Position numbers and translations under genes: made by a program. Positions 16,083 through 23,902 of a stretch of 64,000 nucleotides of DNA are shown piece after piece (within the stretch, counting starts at the first letter, position 1; every line of letters starts with the position of its first letter). Source of the DNA: an uncultured Eubacteriales bacterium (GTDB taxonomy: Bacteria > Bacillota > Clostridia > Peptostreptococcales > Anaerovoracaceae); NCBI GenBank assembly GCA_902779185.1, contig CACZAM010000010.1, positions 62,001 to 126,000 of the forward strand, read 5' to 3'. The notes beneath the pieces are model-generated. The model had not been told where the DNA came from. It saw nothing but the letters and a program-made list of their open reading frames with translations, and made no database searches.

Positions 16083-17978
16083 ATGAAGAACATAATCATC
16101 GGCACAGCCGGTCATGTCGACCACGGCAAAACGACGCTTATCAAGGCTCTGAGCGGAATCGACACTGACAGGCTCATAGAAGAGAAAAAACGCGGCATCA
16201 CTATAGAACTCGGCTTTGCACACATTCCGAATGATGCCGGATACAACATCGGAGTCATCGATGTTCCGGGGCATGAAAAATTCATAAAGCACATGCTCGC
16301 GGGAATAGGAGGCATCGACTTCGTTCTCTTTGTAGTTGCTGCTGATGAAGGCATAATGCCGCAGACCAGGGAGCATTTTGAGATACTGAACTCGCTTGGT
16401 ATAGATGACGGCATCATAGCCGTGACAAAGACCGACATGGTCGAGGAAGAATGGCTCGAGATGCTGCTCGAAGAAGTCGATGAATACTTCAGGGGATCGT
16501 TCCTTGAGGGAAAGCCGGTCATTCCGGTGAGCGCCGCAACAGGCGAAGGGCTTGAGGACCTCAAAGCCGAAATAATAGCCAAATGCGACAGGCCGAATAA
16601 GCGGCGTGAAGAGAAGGAACTCTTCAGGCTTCCGGTCGACAGGGTGTTCACGATGCAGGGCTTCGGCACTGTAGTGACAGGCACTCTGATGGACGGCAGC
16701 GTCAAAGTGGGCGATGATGTGATCATTTATCCTGAAAGGAAAAAGGCCAAGGTAAGGGGCATACAGACCTATGGCAGGGAAACAGACATTGCTCTCGCCG
16801 GACAGAGAACGGCTATAAACCTGTCAGGCGTTTCAAAGGAAGATATAGACAGAGGCGACATAACGGCGTATCAGGACGCTGTAACAGTCACAAGCATGAT
16901 AGATGCTGAACTCAGTATTTTCAGCTCGACTGACAGAGTAGTGCTCAATAACAGCAGAGTACATCTGTACTGCGGTTCTGACGAAGTGCTGTGCAAAGTC
17001 ATCCTTCTTGACCGTGACGCGCTTTCGGCCGGTGAGACAGCCTATGCACAGCTGAGACTGGAGGAGCCGGCGGCCGTCAGAAGGGGAGACAGGTTCATTA
17101 TCAGGTTTTACTCGCCTGTCATAACGGTCGGGGGCGGACGCATAATAGATGCTCTCCCGGTCAAGCATAAAAGGAACAAGCCGGAGATACTCGCGGGAAT
17201 GGACGTGCTTTCACACGGATCGCTGAGTGAGATAATATACGCGAAAGCGGGCGAAAGACGCTTCGTGAGACAGAAGGAGCTCGCCTCTGAGCTGGGGCTG
17301 CTTGACCACGAGATGGCAGCGGCAGCTGAGAGCGGTATATCTGCAGGGGCACTGGTCGTGCTGCCGGATGATACTATCGTCAGCGATTCCAGATATGACC
17401 GTCTCAGGGATGATACAGAGAGCATAATAAATGAATATCACGCCGCAAACCCTCTCGCTGACGGAATACCGCGTCAGGAACTTCTGTCAAGGCTTAAAGA
17501 GAGATGGTTCACTGATGATGACAGGCTCGTACAGGCAGTCCTGAAGCAGCTGCTTTCGCAGGGAATCATTGAGGACAGAGGAAAAAGCATAGCTATCAGC
17601 GGATTCAGCATAGAGTACACGGACGAGCAGAAGGCGCTTAAAGCCAGGATCGAAGCCATGTATACCGGCGCAGGCATCGAGATGATCAAAAACGATGAGG
17701 TGTTTGCCCTGTATAAAGACGGCAGGATAGTCCGGGCCATACTTGAGGATCTTGAGGCTGAAGGCGTTATTTACAAGGTCAATCCGTCGTACTATATCGA
17801 AAAGAGTGCCTGGGAGCAGGCGGTATTTGCGGCAAAGTCGTTTGACGGAGAGTTTACTCTTGCGGAATACAGGGACAGGCTCGGAACTTCACGCAAATAT
17901 GCCGCTGAATTCCTTCCGGCCATGGATAAAGCAGGGATCACCGTGTTCAACGGAGAAACAAGAAGGGCAGTAAAGTAG
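16083..17978 (+). CDS. selB: Selenocysteine-specific elongation factor
   Basis: 631 residues. SelB carries Sec-tRNA(Sec) to ribosomes paused at UGA next to a SECIS hairpin. The GTPase domain shows GHVDHGKTTL (residues 10-19), RGITIELGF, DVPGHEKF and TKTD. Two EF-Tu-like beta-barrel domains follow (FTMQGFGTVVTGTL; RRGDRFIIRFYSPV). The C-terminal ~250 residues form the tandem winged-helix SECIS-binding arm (FSIEYTDEQKALKARIEAMY; TLAEYRDRLGTSRKYA). It begins 2 bases after selA. This gene is strong evidence that the UGA in selD is read as Sec. Confidence 0.96.
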   Translation: MKNIIIGTAGHVDHGKTTLIKALSGIDTDRLIEEKKRGITIELGFAHIPNDAGYNIGVIDVPGHEKFIKHMLAGIGGIDFVLFVVAADEGIMPQTREHFEILNSLGIDDGIIAVTKTDMVEEEWLEMLLEEVDEYFRGSFLEGKPVIPVSAATGEGLEDLKAEIIAKCDRPNKRREEKELFRLPVDRVFTMQGFGTVVTGTLMDGSVKVGDDVIIYPERKKAKVRGIQTYGRETDIALAGQRTAINLSGVSKEDIDRGDITAYQDAVTVTSMIDAELSIFSSTDRVVLNNSRVHLYCGSDEVLCKVILLDRDALSAGETAYAQLRLEEPAAVRRGDRFIIRFYSPVITVGGGRIIDALPVKHKRNKPEILAGMDVLSHGSLSEIIYAKAGERRFVRQKELASELGLLDHEMAAAAESGISAGALVVLPDDTIVSDSRYDRLRDDTESIINEYHAANPLADGIPRQELLSRLKERWFTDDDRLVQAVLKQLLSQGIIEDRGKSIAISGFSIEYTDEQKALKARIEAMYTGAGIEMIKNDEVFALYKDGRIVRAILEDLEAEGVIYKVNPSYYIEKSAWEQAVFAAKSFDGEFTLAEYRDRLGTSRKYAAEFLPAMDKAGITVFNGETRRAVK

Positions 17979-17984
17979 CAGACA

Positions 17985-18593
17985 ATGACTGGCGGAAAAA
18001 AATTATCGGTCAACATTAATAAAATCAGGGCAATAGCAGCGGCACTGTCCGTCCTGCTGTGTCTTGTGATGCTCGCAGGCTGCAATTCGATGAATGAAGC
18101 TGAAAAGAAGGTGTCAAAAGAGCTCAAAGCGCTGCAGGAATCAGACACGGCCGGCAGCGAAGTAATGGCTCTGAGGGATTCCCTTTCAGAAGAAGGCAGG
18201 GAAAACTTCGATGGGTTTCTGAAAAAACTCAGAGGTTTCGATTTCGAGATCACCGGAAGTGAAGAAAGTGACAATGACGACGATGAGAGTACTGTCGTAA
18301 GCGTCAGGATAAAGACATATGCTTTCGGCAGGGAGTACCTCGCGGCATGGACAGAGTATCTTAAGGACAATCCGGAAACCAAACCGGATGAACTGACGGA
18401 TTTCTATGAACTTCTCTTCAGAAGACTCAATTCACTGGACGAAAAAGAATATCTGAAAACAATAAAGATAGTATGTATCGATCCGCTGGACAATGGGGAG
18501 TGGATCGCGAACATAAAAGAGAATGAAGAACTGCAGGATGCCATCTTCGGAGGCATGATGAGCGAGATGGAAGCGCTCGCTGCAGAACAATAA
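17985..18593 (+). CDS. Predicted lipoprotein of unknown function
   Basis: 202 residues. The N-terminus has basic residues, a hydrophobic run (about 15-30) and a lipobox ending LAGC with the lipidated Cys at 33, so it should be anchored outside the membrane after Lgt action (lgt is at 34.3 kb). The mature part is acidic and helical, with a DNDDDEST stretch, and I recognise no domain. It starts 6 bases after selB and 20 bases before the Mrp gene, but nothing shows a functional tie to selenium. The ATG has only a weak upstream ribosome site. Confidence 0.75.
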   Translation: MTGGKKLSVNINKIRAIAAALSVLLCLVMLAGCNSMNEAEKKVSKELKALQESDTAGSEVMALRDSLSEEGRENFDGFLKKLRGFDFEITGSEESDNDDDESTVVSVRIKTYAFGREYLAAWTEYLKDNPETKPDELTDFYELLFRRLNSLDEKEYLKTIKIVCIDPLDNGEWIANIKENEELQDAIFGGMMSEMEALAAEQ

Positions 18594-18612
18594 ACACTTT
18601 GGAGGGAAAATA

Positions 18613-19509
18613 ATGATCAACAAGTACTCGAACATTTGCATGCATGAAGGCGGACATGAAGGCGGAGCAGCCCCTGAGGACTGCACACATGACTGCAGCA
18701 CCTGCGGCGCTGACTGTGCGTCGAGAGAGGGCGGCATCCAGAAGGCCGTGCTGAACCCATACAGTTCTGTCAAGAAGGTTATCGGAGTAGTATCCGGTAA
18801 AGGTGGCGTCGGAAAGTCGATGGTAACAGCTCTTTCGGCTCTTGCCGCTACGAGGGACGGATTTAAGACAGGCATAATGGATGCGGATATAACCGGTCCT
18901 TCGATCCCGAAGATGTTCGGAGTGCATACAAAAGCTTACGGCAGCGATTACGGCATACTTCCTGAAGAGACCCCTATGAACATCAAGCTGATGTCCATAA
19001 ACCTTCTCGTCGAGAATGAGACGGACCCTGTGGTCTGGAGAGGACCTGTGATCGGCGGAGTAGTTGAGCAGTTCTGGACAGAGGTATACTGGGGAGATCT
19101 TGATGTTCTCTTCATTGACATGCCTCCGGGGACAGGTGACGTGCCGCTGACAGTATTCCAGTCGATCCCTGTTGACGGCATAATCGTAGTCACTTCGCCT
19201 CAGGATCTCGTATCCATGATAGTCGGAAAGGCTGTCAAGATGGCAAAGCTGATGAACATCCCGGTTCTCGGACTCGTTGAGAACATGAGCTACATCACAT
19301 GCCCTGACTGCGGACGCAAGATAGAGATGTTCGGACCTAGTCAGGCAAAGGCTGTGGCCGCGGAATACGGCATAAAACTGCTGGAGCAGCTTCCTATAGA
19401 CCCGATCCTCTCACAGGAGGCGGATCTGGGAAAGATCGAATTCAACGAGGGCACCCAGATGGAATCCATACTCGGAGTGCTCGACGAGCTCGGACTCAAG
19501 GCGGAATAG
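18613..19509 (+). CDS. Mrp/NBP35-family ATP-binding protein (Fe-S cluster carrier)
   Basis: 298 residues. The deviant Walker A motif SGKGGVGKSM is at residues 61-70, followed by DADITGPSIPKMFG and the family signature FIDMPPGTGDVPLTVFQ. A CxxC in ITCPDCGRKIEMFG is the conserved cluster-binding pair of ApbC/Nbp35. An extra N-terminal part (residues 9-35) is rich in His and Cys, including CTHDCSTCGADC, as in Nbp35-like proteins with a ferredoxin-like N-terminal cluster. It probably delivers Fe-S clusters to apoproteins in the cytosol. TTGGAGGGA precedes the ATG. Confidence 0.92.
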   Translation: MINKYSNICMHEGGHEGGAAPEDCTHDCSTCGADCASREGGIQKAVLNPYSSVKKVIGVVSGKGGVGKSMVTALSALAATRDGFKTGIMDADITGPSIPKMFGVHTKAYGSDYGILPEETPMNIKLMSINLLVENETDPVVWRGPVIGGVVEQFWTEVYWGDLDVLFIDMPPGTGDVPLTVFQSIPVDGIIVVTSPQDLVSMIVGKAVKMAKLMNIPVLGLVENMSYITCPDCGRKIEMFGPSQAKAVAAEYGIKLLEQLPIDPILSQEADLGKIEFNEGTQMESILGVLDELGLKAE

Positions 19510-19549
19510 TAAAAACTCACACACGTTTTCATAAAGAAAGGGCACTTCA

Positions 19550-20635
19550 TTGGGCGAACTGATAAGACTTGAAGGAATAGTAAAGAGCTTCGATGATACC
19601 GTAGTACTGAACGGAATTGACCTCAGCGTGGACGAGAATGAATTCGTTACACTGCTGGGGCCTTCGGGCTGCGGCAAAACGACGACTCTCCGTATTATTG
19701 CGGGCTTTGAGAAACCTGATCAGGGCAGGGTGTATTTTGAAGGCAAGGATATCACGGATCTTCCGGCCAACCAGCGCCCTGTCAATACGGTATTCCAGAA
19801 TTACGCTCTTTTTCCTCACATGACAGTGGGCGAGAACATCGCATTCAGCCTCAGGGTGAAGAACAGACCTGAGGATGAGATAAAGAAAAAGGTTGCAAAC
19901 GCACTCAAGCTCGTGAATCTCAAGGGTTTTGAGAACAGACGCATAGACCAGCTTTCAGGCGGCCAGCAGCAGAGGATCGCGATGGCAAGAGCCATAGTGA
20001 ACGAGCCGAGAGTGCTGCTCCTCGACGAACCGCTCGGAGCGCTCGACCTCAAGCTGCGTCAGGAGATGGAGTATGAGCTGGTGCGCCTTAAAAAGGAACT
20101 GGGGATCACGTTCATTTACATTACTCACGATCAGGAAGAGGCACTTACGATGTCTGACAAGGTCGTAGTAATGAATGAAGGGTACATCCAGCAGGAGGGC
20201 ACTCCTCAGCAGATATATGATGAGCCGGTCAACGCTTTCGTTGCAGACTTTATCGGTGACAGCAATATCCTTCCGGGCCAGATGGTGGACGAGAAAGTGG
20301 TAAGGATCGACGGAGTCGACTATCCGTGCATCGACGGAACCGAAGAGGGTTTCCCGCCAAGACGCCGGGTCGATGTCGTTATAAGACCGGAAGACATCGA
20401 CATAGTGCCTTACGGCAAAGGCCTCTGGAACGGGACCATAATTTCAAAACTCTTTATCGGAGTCCACTATGAGATGCTGGTGCAGAGCGAACACGGCAAG
20501 GTAGAATGGCTTCTTCAGAATTACGACCAGCATGACGTAGGGGAAAAGATCGGCATGAATGTCGATCCGGAAAACATACAGATAATGCACAAGCCTAAGA
20601 GCGAGGCTGAACACGCCATAGAACTCGACTTATGA
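19550..20635 (+). CDS. potA: Spermidine/putrescine ABC transporter, ATP-binding subunit
   Basis: 361 residues from a TTG start at 19550 (weak GAAAGGG site upstream; no better ATG fits). Seen are Walker A GPSGCGKTTTL, the Q-loop PVNTVFQNYALFPHMTV, signature LSGGQQQRIAMARA, Walker B LLLDEPLGALD and a switch His in THDQEEA. The C-terminal ~120 residues are the TOBE domain typical of the PotA/CysA/MalK branch. The gene overlaps potB by 4 bases. Its substrate assignment rests on the permeases and on a PotD-like binding protein at 35.9 kb. Confidence 0.92.
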   Translation: MGELIRLEGIVKSFDDTVVLNGIDLSVDENEFVTLLGPSGCGKTTTLRIIAGFEKPDQGRVYFEGKDITDLPANQRPVNTVFQNYALFPHMTVGENIAFSLRVKNRPEDEIKKKVANALKLVNLKGFENRRIDQLSGGQQQRIAMARAIVNEPRVLLLDEPLGALDLKLRQEMEYELVRLKKELGITFIYITHDQEEALTMSDKVVVMNEGYIQQEGTPQQIYDEPVNAFVADFIGDSNILPGQMVDEKVVRIDGVDYPCIDGTEEGFPPRRRVDVVIRPEDIDIVPYGKGLWNGTIISKLFIGVHYEMLVQSEHGKVEWLLQNYDQHDVGEKIGMNVDPENIQIMHKPKSEAEHAIELDL

Positions 20636-21447
20636 TAGCGAAAAAGTCTTATTCCATTCCTTTCATAATATGGATAATCGCCGGCACTGTCGTTCCGCTC
20701 GCTTCGATTGCGTATTACGGTTTTACGAACAGGGAAGGCAGTTTTACACTGGATAACATTCTGGCGATGTTCAGAGGCGATCACCTTCAGGCGCTTGGCC
20801 TCTCGCTTTTGCTTGCTTTCATAAGCACTGTCATATGTCTGTTACTGGCGTTTCCGATGGCGATGGTCTTAAGGGAGAGCAAGTACGGAAAGCAGGGATT
20901 CCTTATTTTCGTTATCATCCTGCCGATGTGGATGAACTTTCTGCTGCGTACGATGGCATGGCAGGTGCTTCTTGAAAGACAGGGTGTGATCAATGCGCTG
21001 ATAACAGCCGTCGGGCTTCCGCGCCAGGAGATGATGAACACTCCGGGAGCAATAGTGCTCGGCATGGTCTATGACTTTCTGCCGTTCATGATTCTCCCGA
21101 TATACAACACCGTGTCAAAAATAGACAATCACCTCATTGAGGCCGCGTACGACCTCGGAGCCACAAAGGGCAAGGTATATACAAAAGTCATACTTCCGCT
21201 CTCAGTGCCGGGAATTGTCAGCGGCATCACCATGGTGTTCATTCCTGCACTGACAACATTCGTTATCTCCAACATGCTGGGCGGAGGAAAGATCAATCTT
21301 ATAGGCAATATCATAGAGCAGGAGTTCACCGTTAATTCAAACTGGTATCTCGGCTCCGGACTGTCGCTGGTAATGATGGTATTTATCATACTCAGCATGC
21401 TGATGCTTCAGAAATTCGATAAAACAGGCGGCGCTAATCTGATTTAA
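20632..21447 (+). CDS. potB: Spermidine/putrescine ABC transporter, permease PotB
   Basis: 271 residues with about six membrane segments. The EAA-type loop that docks to the ATPase is visible (LIEAAYDLGATKGKVYTKVILPLSVPGIVSG). MWMNFLLRTMAWQVLL is characteristic of PotB. The ATG overlaps the potA stop (ATGA), giving translational coupling. It pairs with PotC to form the membrane channel for polyamine uptake. Confidence 0.92.
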   Translation: MIAKKSYSIPFIIWIIAGTVVPLASIAYYGFTNREGSFTLDNILAMFRGDHLQALGLSLLLAFISTVICLLLAFPMAMVLRESKYGKQGFLIFVIILPMWMNFLLRTMAWQVLLERQGVINALITAVGLPRQEMMNTPGAIVLGMVYDFLPFMILPIYNTVSKIDNHLIEAAYDLGATKGKVYTKVILPLSVPGIVSGITMVFIPALTTFVISNMLGGGKINLIGNIIEQEFTVNSNWYLGSGLSLVMMVFIILSMLMLQKFDKTGGANLI

Positions 21448-21458
21448 TAAAAGTAAAA

Positions 21459-22256
21459 GTGATGAAAAAAGCAGCAGGACGCATATACATCTTAATAATC
21501 ATGCTTTTCCTCTATCTGCCGATATTCGCGCTCATCGTGCTCTCGTTCAATGAGGCGAAATCCATGTCGGTATGGGGAGGCTTCAGCCTGCGCTGGTATC
21601 AGGAACTTTTCCGCAGCCGCATCATGATGGGGGCTATCGCAAACACTTTCTCGATAGCCATTCTGGCAGCACTGATAGCAACAGTTGTGGGAACGCTTGC
21701 CGTTCTCGGAATGGCGGCCATGAAGCCGCGCACACAGAACGTGCTGCTTGGTTTCAACAATATCCCTATGCTGAATGCCGACATAGTCACGGGCATAGCG
21801 CTCATGCTCTTCTTTCTTATGGTAGGGGCGCCGCGCGGCTACATGACGATACTGTTCAGCCATGCGACATTCTGCATACCTTATGTGATATTATCGGTCA
21901 GACCGCGTGTAAACAAGAATACAGACAGGCTGTTTGAGGCGGCGCTTGACCTCGGGGCTTCCGAAGGCTACGCTTTCCGCAAGATAGTGCTTCCGGAGCT
22001 CCGACCTGGAATAATGTCGGGCTTCCTGCTGAGTTTCACGATGTCAGTAGATGATTTCATAATCACCTACTTCACAAGGGGAGCAGGCATAAACACCATA
22101 TCGACCCTGATCTACAGTGAGGTCAAGGTCGGTATCAGGCCGAGTCTGTTTGCGCTTTCAACCATAATTTTCGTTGTTGCCCTGGTGGTGCTCCTGGCTG
22201 TCAATTACAGGCAGGACAAGGCAAACAAACTCAAACAGACCGGACCGGCGGCATAA
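21459..22256 (+). CDS. potC: Spermidine/putrescine ABC transporter, permease PotC
   Basis: 265 residues, about six membrane segments. The EAA loop reads LFEAALDLGASEGYAFRKIVLPELRPGIMSG. The N-terminus (FLYLPIFALIVLSFNEAKS) and the FSLRWYQELFR segment are typical of PotC. It starts 11 bases after potB. The usual next gene, potD, is absent here and instead a potD gene stands alone 13.6 kb downstream. Confidence 0.92.
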   Translation: MMKKAAGRIYILIIMLFLYLPIFALIVLSFNEAKSMSVWGGFSLRWYQELFRSRIMMGAIANTFSIAILAALIATVVGTLAVLGMAAMKPRTQNVLLGFNNIPMLNADIVTGIALMLFFLMVGAPRGYMTILFSHATFCIPYVILSVRPRVNKNTDRLFEAALDLGASEGYAFRKIVLPELRPGIMSGFLLSFTMSVDDFIITYFTRGAGINTISTLIYSEVKVGIRPSLFALSTIIFVVALVVLLAVNYRQDKANKLKQTGPAA

Positions 22257-22316
22257 CAGCCCGGCAGCTAAGTTTTGCATATAGACTATTATTAATCGAA
22301 GGGACCAACAAATAGA

Positions 22317-23180
22317 ATGTTCAGGGAATTACCCGGCGATGGAGTAAAAAAGGAAATAGATGCGTATATAAGGGAGTCAGTAAGGAACTTTGCCGATAAA
22401 GGTGTAGTTCCGAAGCTTGCCGTGATAAGAGCGGGTGATGATGACGGCCAGAAGTATTATGAGAGCGCCATACTCAGGCAGAGCAACGAGTACGGCATCG
22501 AGACCCAGGCAATCAACTTCACGAGCAACATAGGGCAGGCTCTGATCGAAGTAACGCTTCAGGCCATCAACGAGGACGAAAGCGTGCACGGCATAATATT
22601 GCTGAGGCCGCTTCCGGACGGTATAAACAGCGAGAAGCTGCGTACCATGCTCAATCCGGCAAAGGATGTTGATGCCATAACGGATATTTCGATAGCGGAA
22701 CTTTTTGCGGGCAAGGAAGACGCCTTTTTTGCCTGCACCGCTGAAGCGTGCATGGAGGTAATGCGGTATCACGGAATAGACCCTTCGGGACGAAAGGTGA
22801 CGATACTGGGCAGAAGCCTCACTGTAGGCAAACCGCTCGCAATCATGATGCTCAACGCCAATGCCACTGTGACGGTATGTCACTCCCGCACACCTGAAGA
22901 AGATCAGATCGCGGCGTGCAAAAACGCGGATATAGTGGTCCTGGCTACCGGACGCACTCAGTCATACGGCAGCAGATATTTCAGAGACGGACAGATCATC
23001 CTCGATGTCGGCACGGGAACCGGCAGAGACGGAAGGATGCATGGCGACCTTGACATTGAGGAGATAAAGGAAACAGGTGAGATAAGCGAACTCACTTACA
23101 CGCCTGTACCGGGAGGCATCGGAAGAGTGACCACGGCGATACTGCTCCGCAACATCATCAAAGCGGCAAAGAAAGGTTAG
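22317..23180 (+). CDS. FolD-family methylene-THF dehydrogenase/cyclohydrolase, divergent, catalytic Lys missing
   Basis: 287 residues, normal length. The NAD(P)-binding half is well kept (GRSLTVGKPLAIMML, TVCHSRT, YTPVPGGIGRVTTAILL). The catalytic half departs from the family: the usual Tyr-x3-Lys-x-Lys helix reads KYYESAILRQSNEYGI, so the essential Lys (Lys56 in E. coli) is Ala51 or Ile52 depending on alignment, and the Gln of GILVQLPLP is Arg97 in GIILLRPLP. The Asp of KDVDA is kept. The enzyme may keep dehydrogenase activity, have another role, or use other residues. The neighbours folC and glyA support a folate role. GAAGGG precedes the ATG. Confidence 0.85.
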   Translation: MFRELPGDGVKKEIDAYIRESVRNFADKGVVPKLAVIRAGDDDGQKYYESAILRQSNEYGIETQAINFTSNIGQALIEVTLQAINEDESVHGIILLRPLPDGINSEKLRTMLNPAKDVDAITDISIAELFAGKEDAFFACTAEACMEVMRYHGIDPSGRKVTILGRSLTVGKPLAIMMLNANATVTVCHSRTPEEDQIAACKNADIVVLATGRTQSYGSRYFRDGQIILDVGTGTGRDGRMHGDLDIEEIKETGEISELTYTPVPGGIGRVTTAILLRNIIKAAKKG

Positions 23181-23183
23181 GTT

Positions 23184-23885
23184 ATGGGTTTCAGGTATTA
23201 TTACGCAGACAGGATACGTGAAAAGATGCCCGGATTCAGGGGCACGGACGAGGAACTCCAGTCGGCAATAGATGACATCAGTCTTCAGTACAACTCGGCG
23301 ATCAGGGAAGTGGAGACAAGGCTCGACATTCTGTCGGACGATTTTGACAAGAAACATTCATACATGCCGATACACCATGTGCACTCAAGGCTCAAGACCT
23401 TTGAGAGTATAATCGAAAAGGCTACAAGGTATGGAATAACGGATCCTCTCAACAACCTCGATATGGTAAAGCGGGAGATACTCGACATTGCCGGCATCAG
23501 GGTAGTATGCAACTATGAAGAGGATCTGGCAACCATGTCAGGGCTGTTGCTCTCGCAGGAAGACATTGAGATGATCAGGGTAAAGGACTACTGTGACAAC
23601 CCTAAGGAGAGCGGCTACCGCAGCATGCACGTGGTAGTGGCCGTACCCGTTTATCTGGTGAACAGCAGAAAGATGGTGCCGGTCGAGATACAGTTCAGAA
23701 GCGTAATGATGGACGCCTGGGCGAGTCTCGAACACGAGCTCAGATATAAAAACAAAGGTCAGCTTGCACCGGAGATCGTGGATACTTTAAAAGAATGTGC
23801 GGAAAACCTGCACGAAGTGGATGAAAGAATGTCCAGAGTACGCCACGAGGTGCTGAAGCTTGACAGCAAATACAGTGATTATTAA
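23184..23885 (+). CDS. Small alarmone synthetase, GTP pyrophosphokinase family (RelQ/YjbM type)
   Basis: 233 residues with a single RelA/SpoT synthetase domain and no hydrolase or regulatory domains. Seen are ARYGITDPLNNLDMVKREILDIAGIRVVCNYEEDL, the substrate strand KDYCDNPKESGYRSMHVVV and VEIQFRSVMMDAWASLEHELRYK, containing the conserved Glu and His of the synthetase site. It should make (p)ppGpp from GTP/GDP and ATP under stress. It starts 3 bases after the folD-like gene. Confidence 0.93.
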   Translation: MGFRYYYADRIREKMPGFRGTDEELQSAIDDISLQYNSAIREVETRLDILSDDFDKKHSYMPIHHVHSRLKTFESIIEKATRYGITDPLNNLDMVKREILDIAGIRVVCNYEEDLATMSGLLLSQEDIEMIRVKDYCDNPKESGYRSMHVVVAVPVYLVNSRKMVPVEIQFRSVMMDAWASLEHELRYKNKGQLAPEIVDTLKECAENLHEVDERMSRVRHEVLKLDSKYSDY

Positions 23886-23902
23886 GGAGTAATGCAGTAA
23901 CT

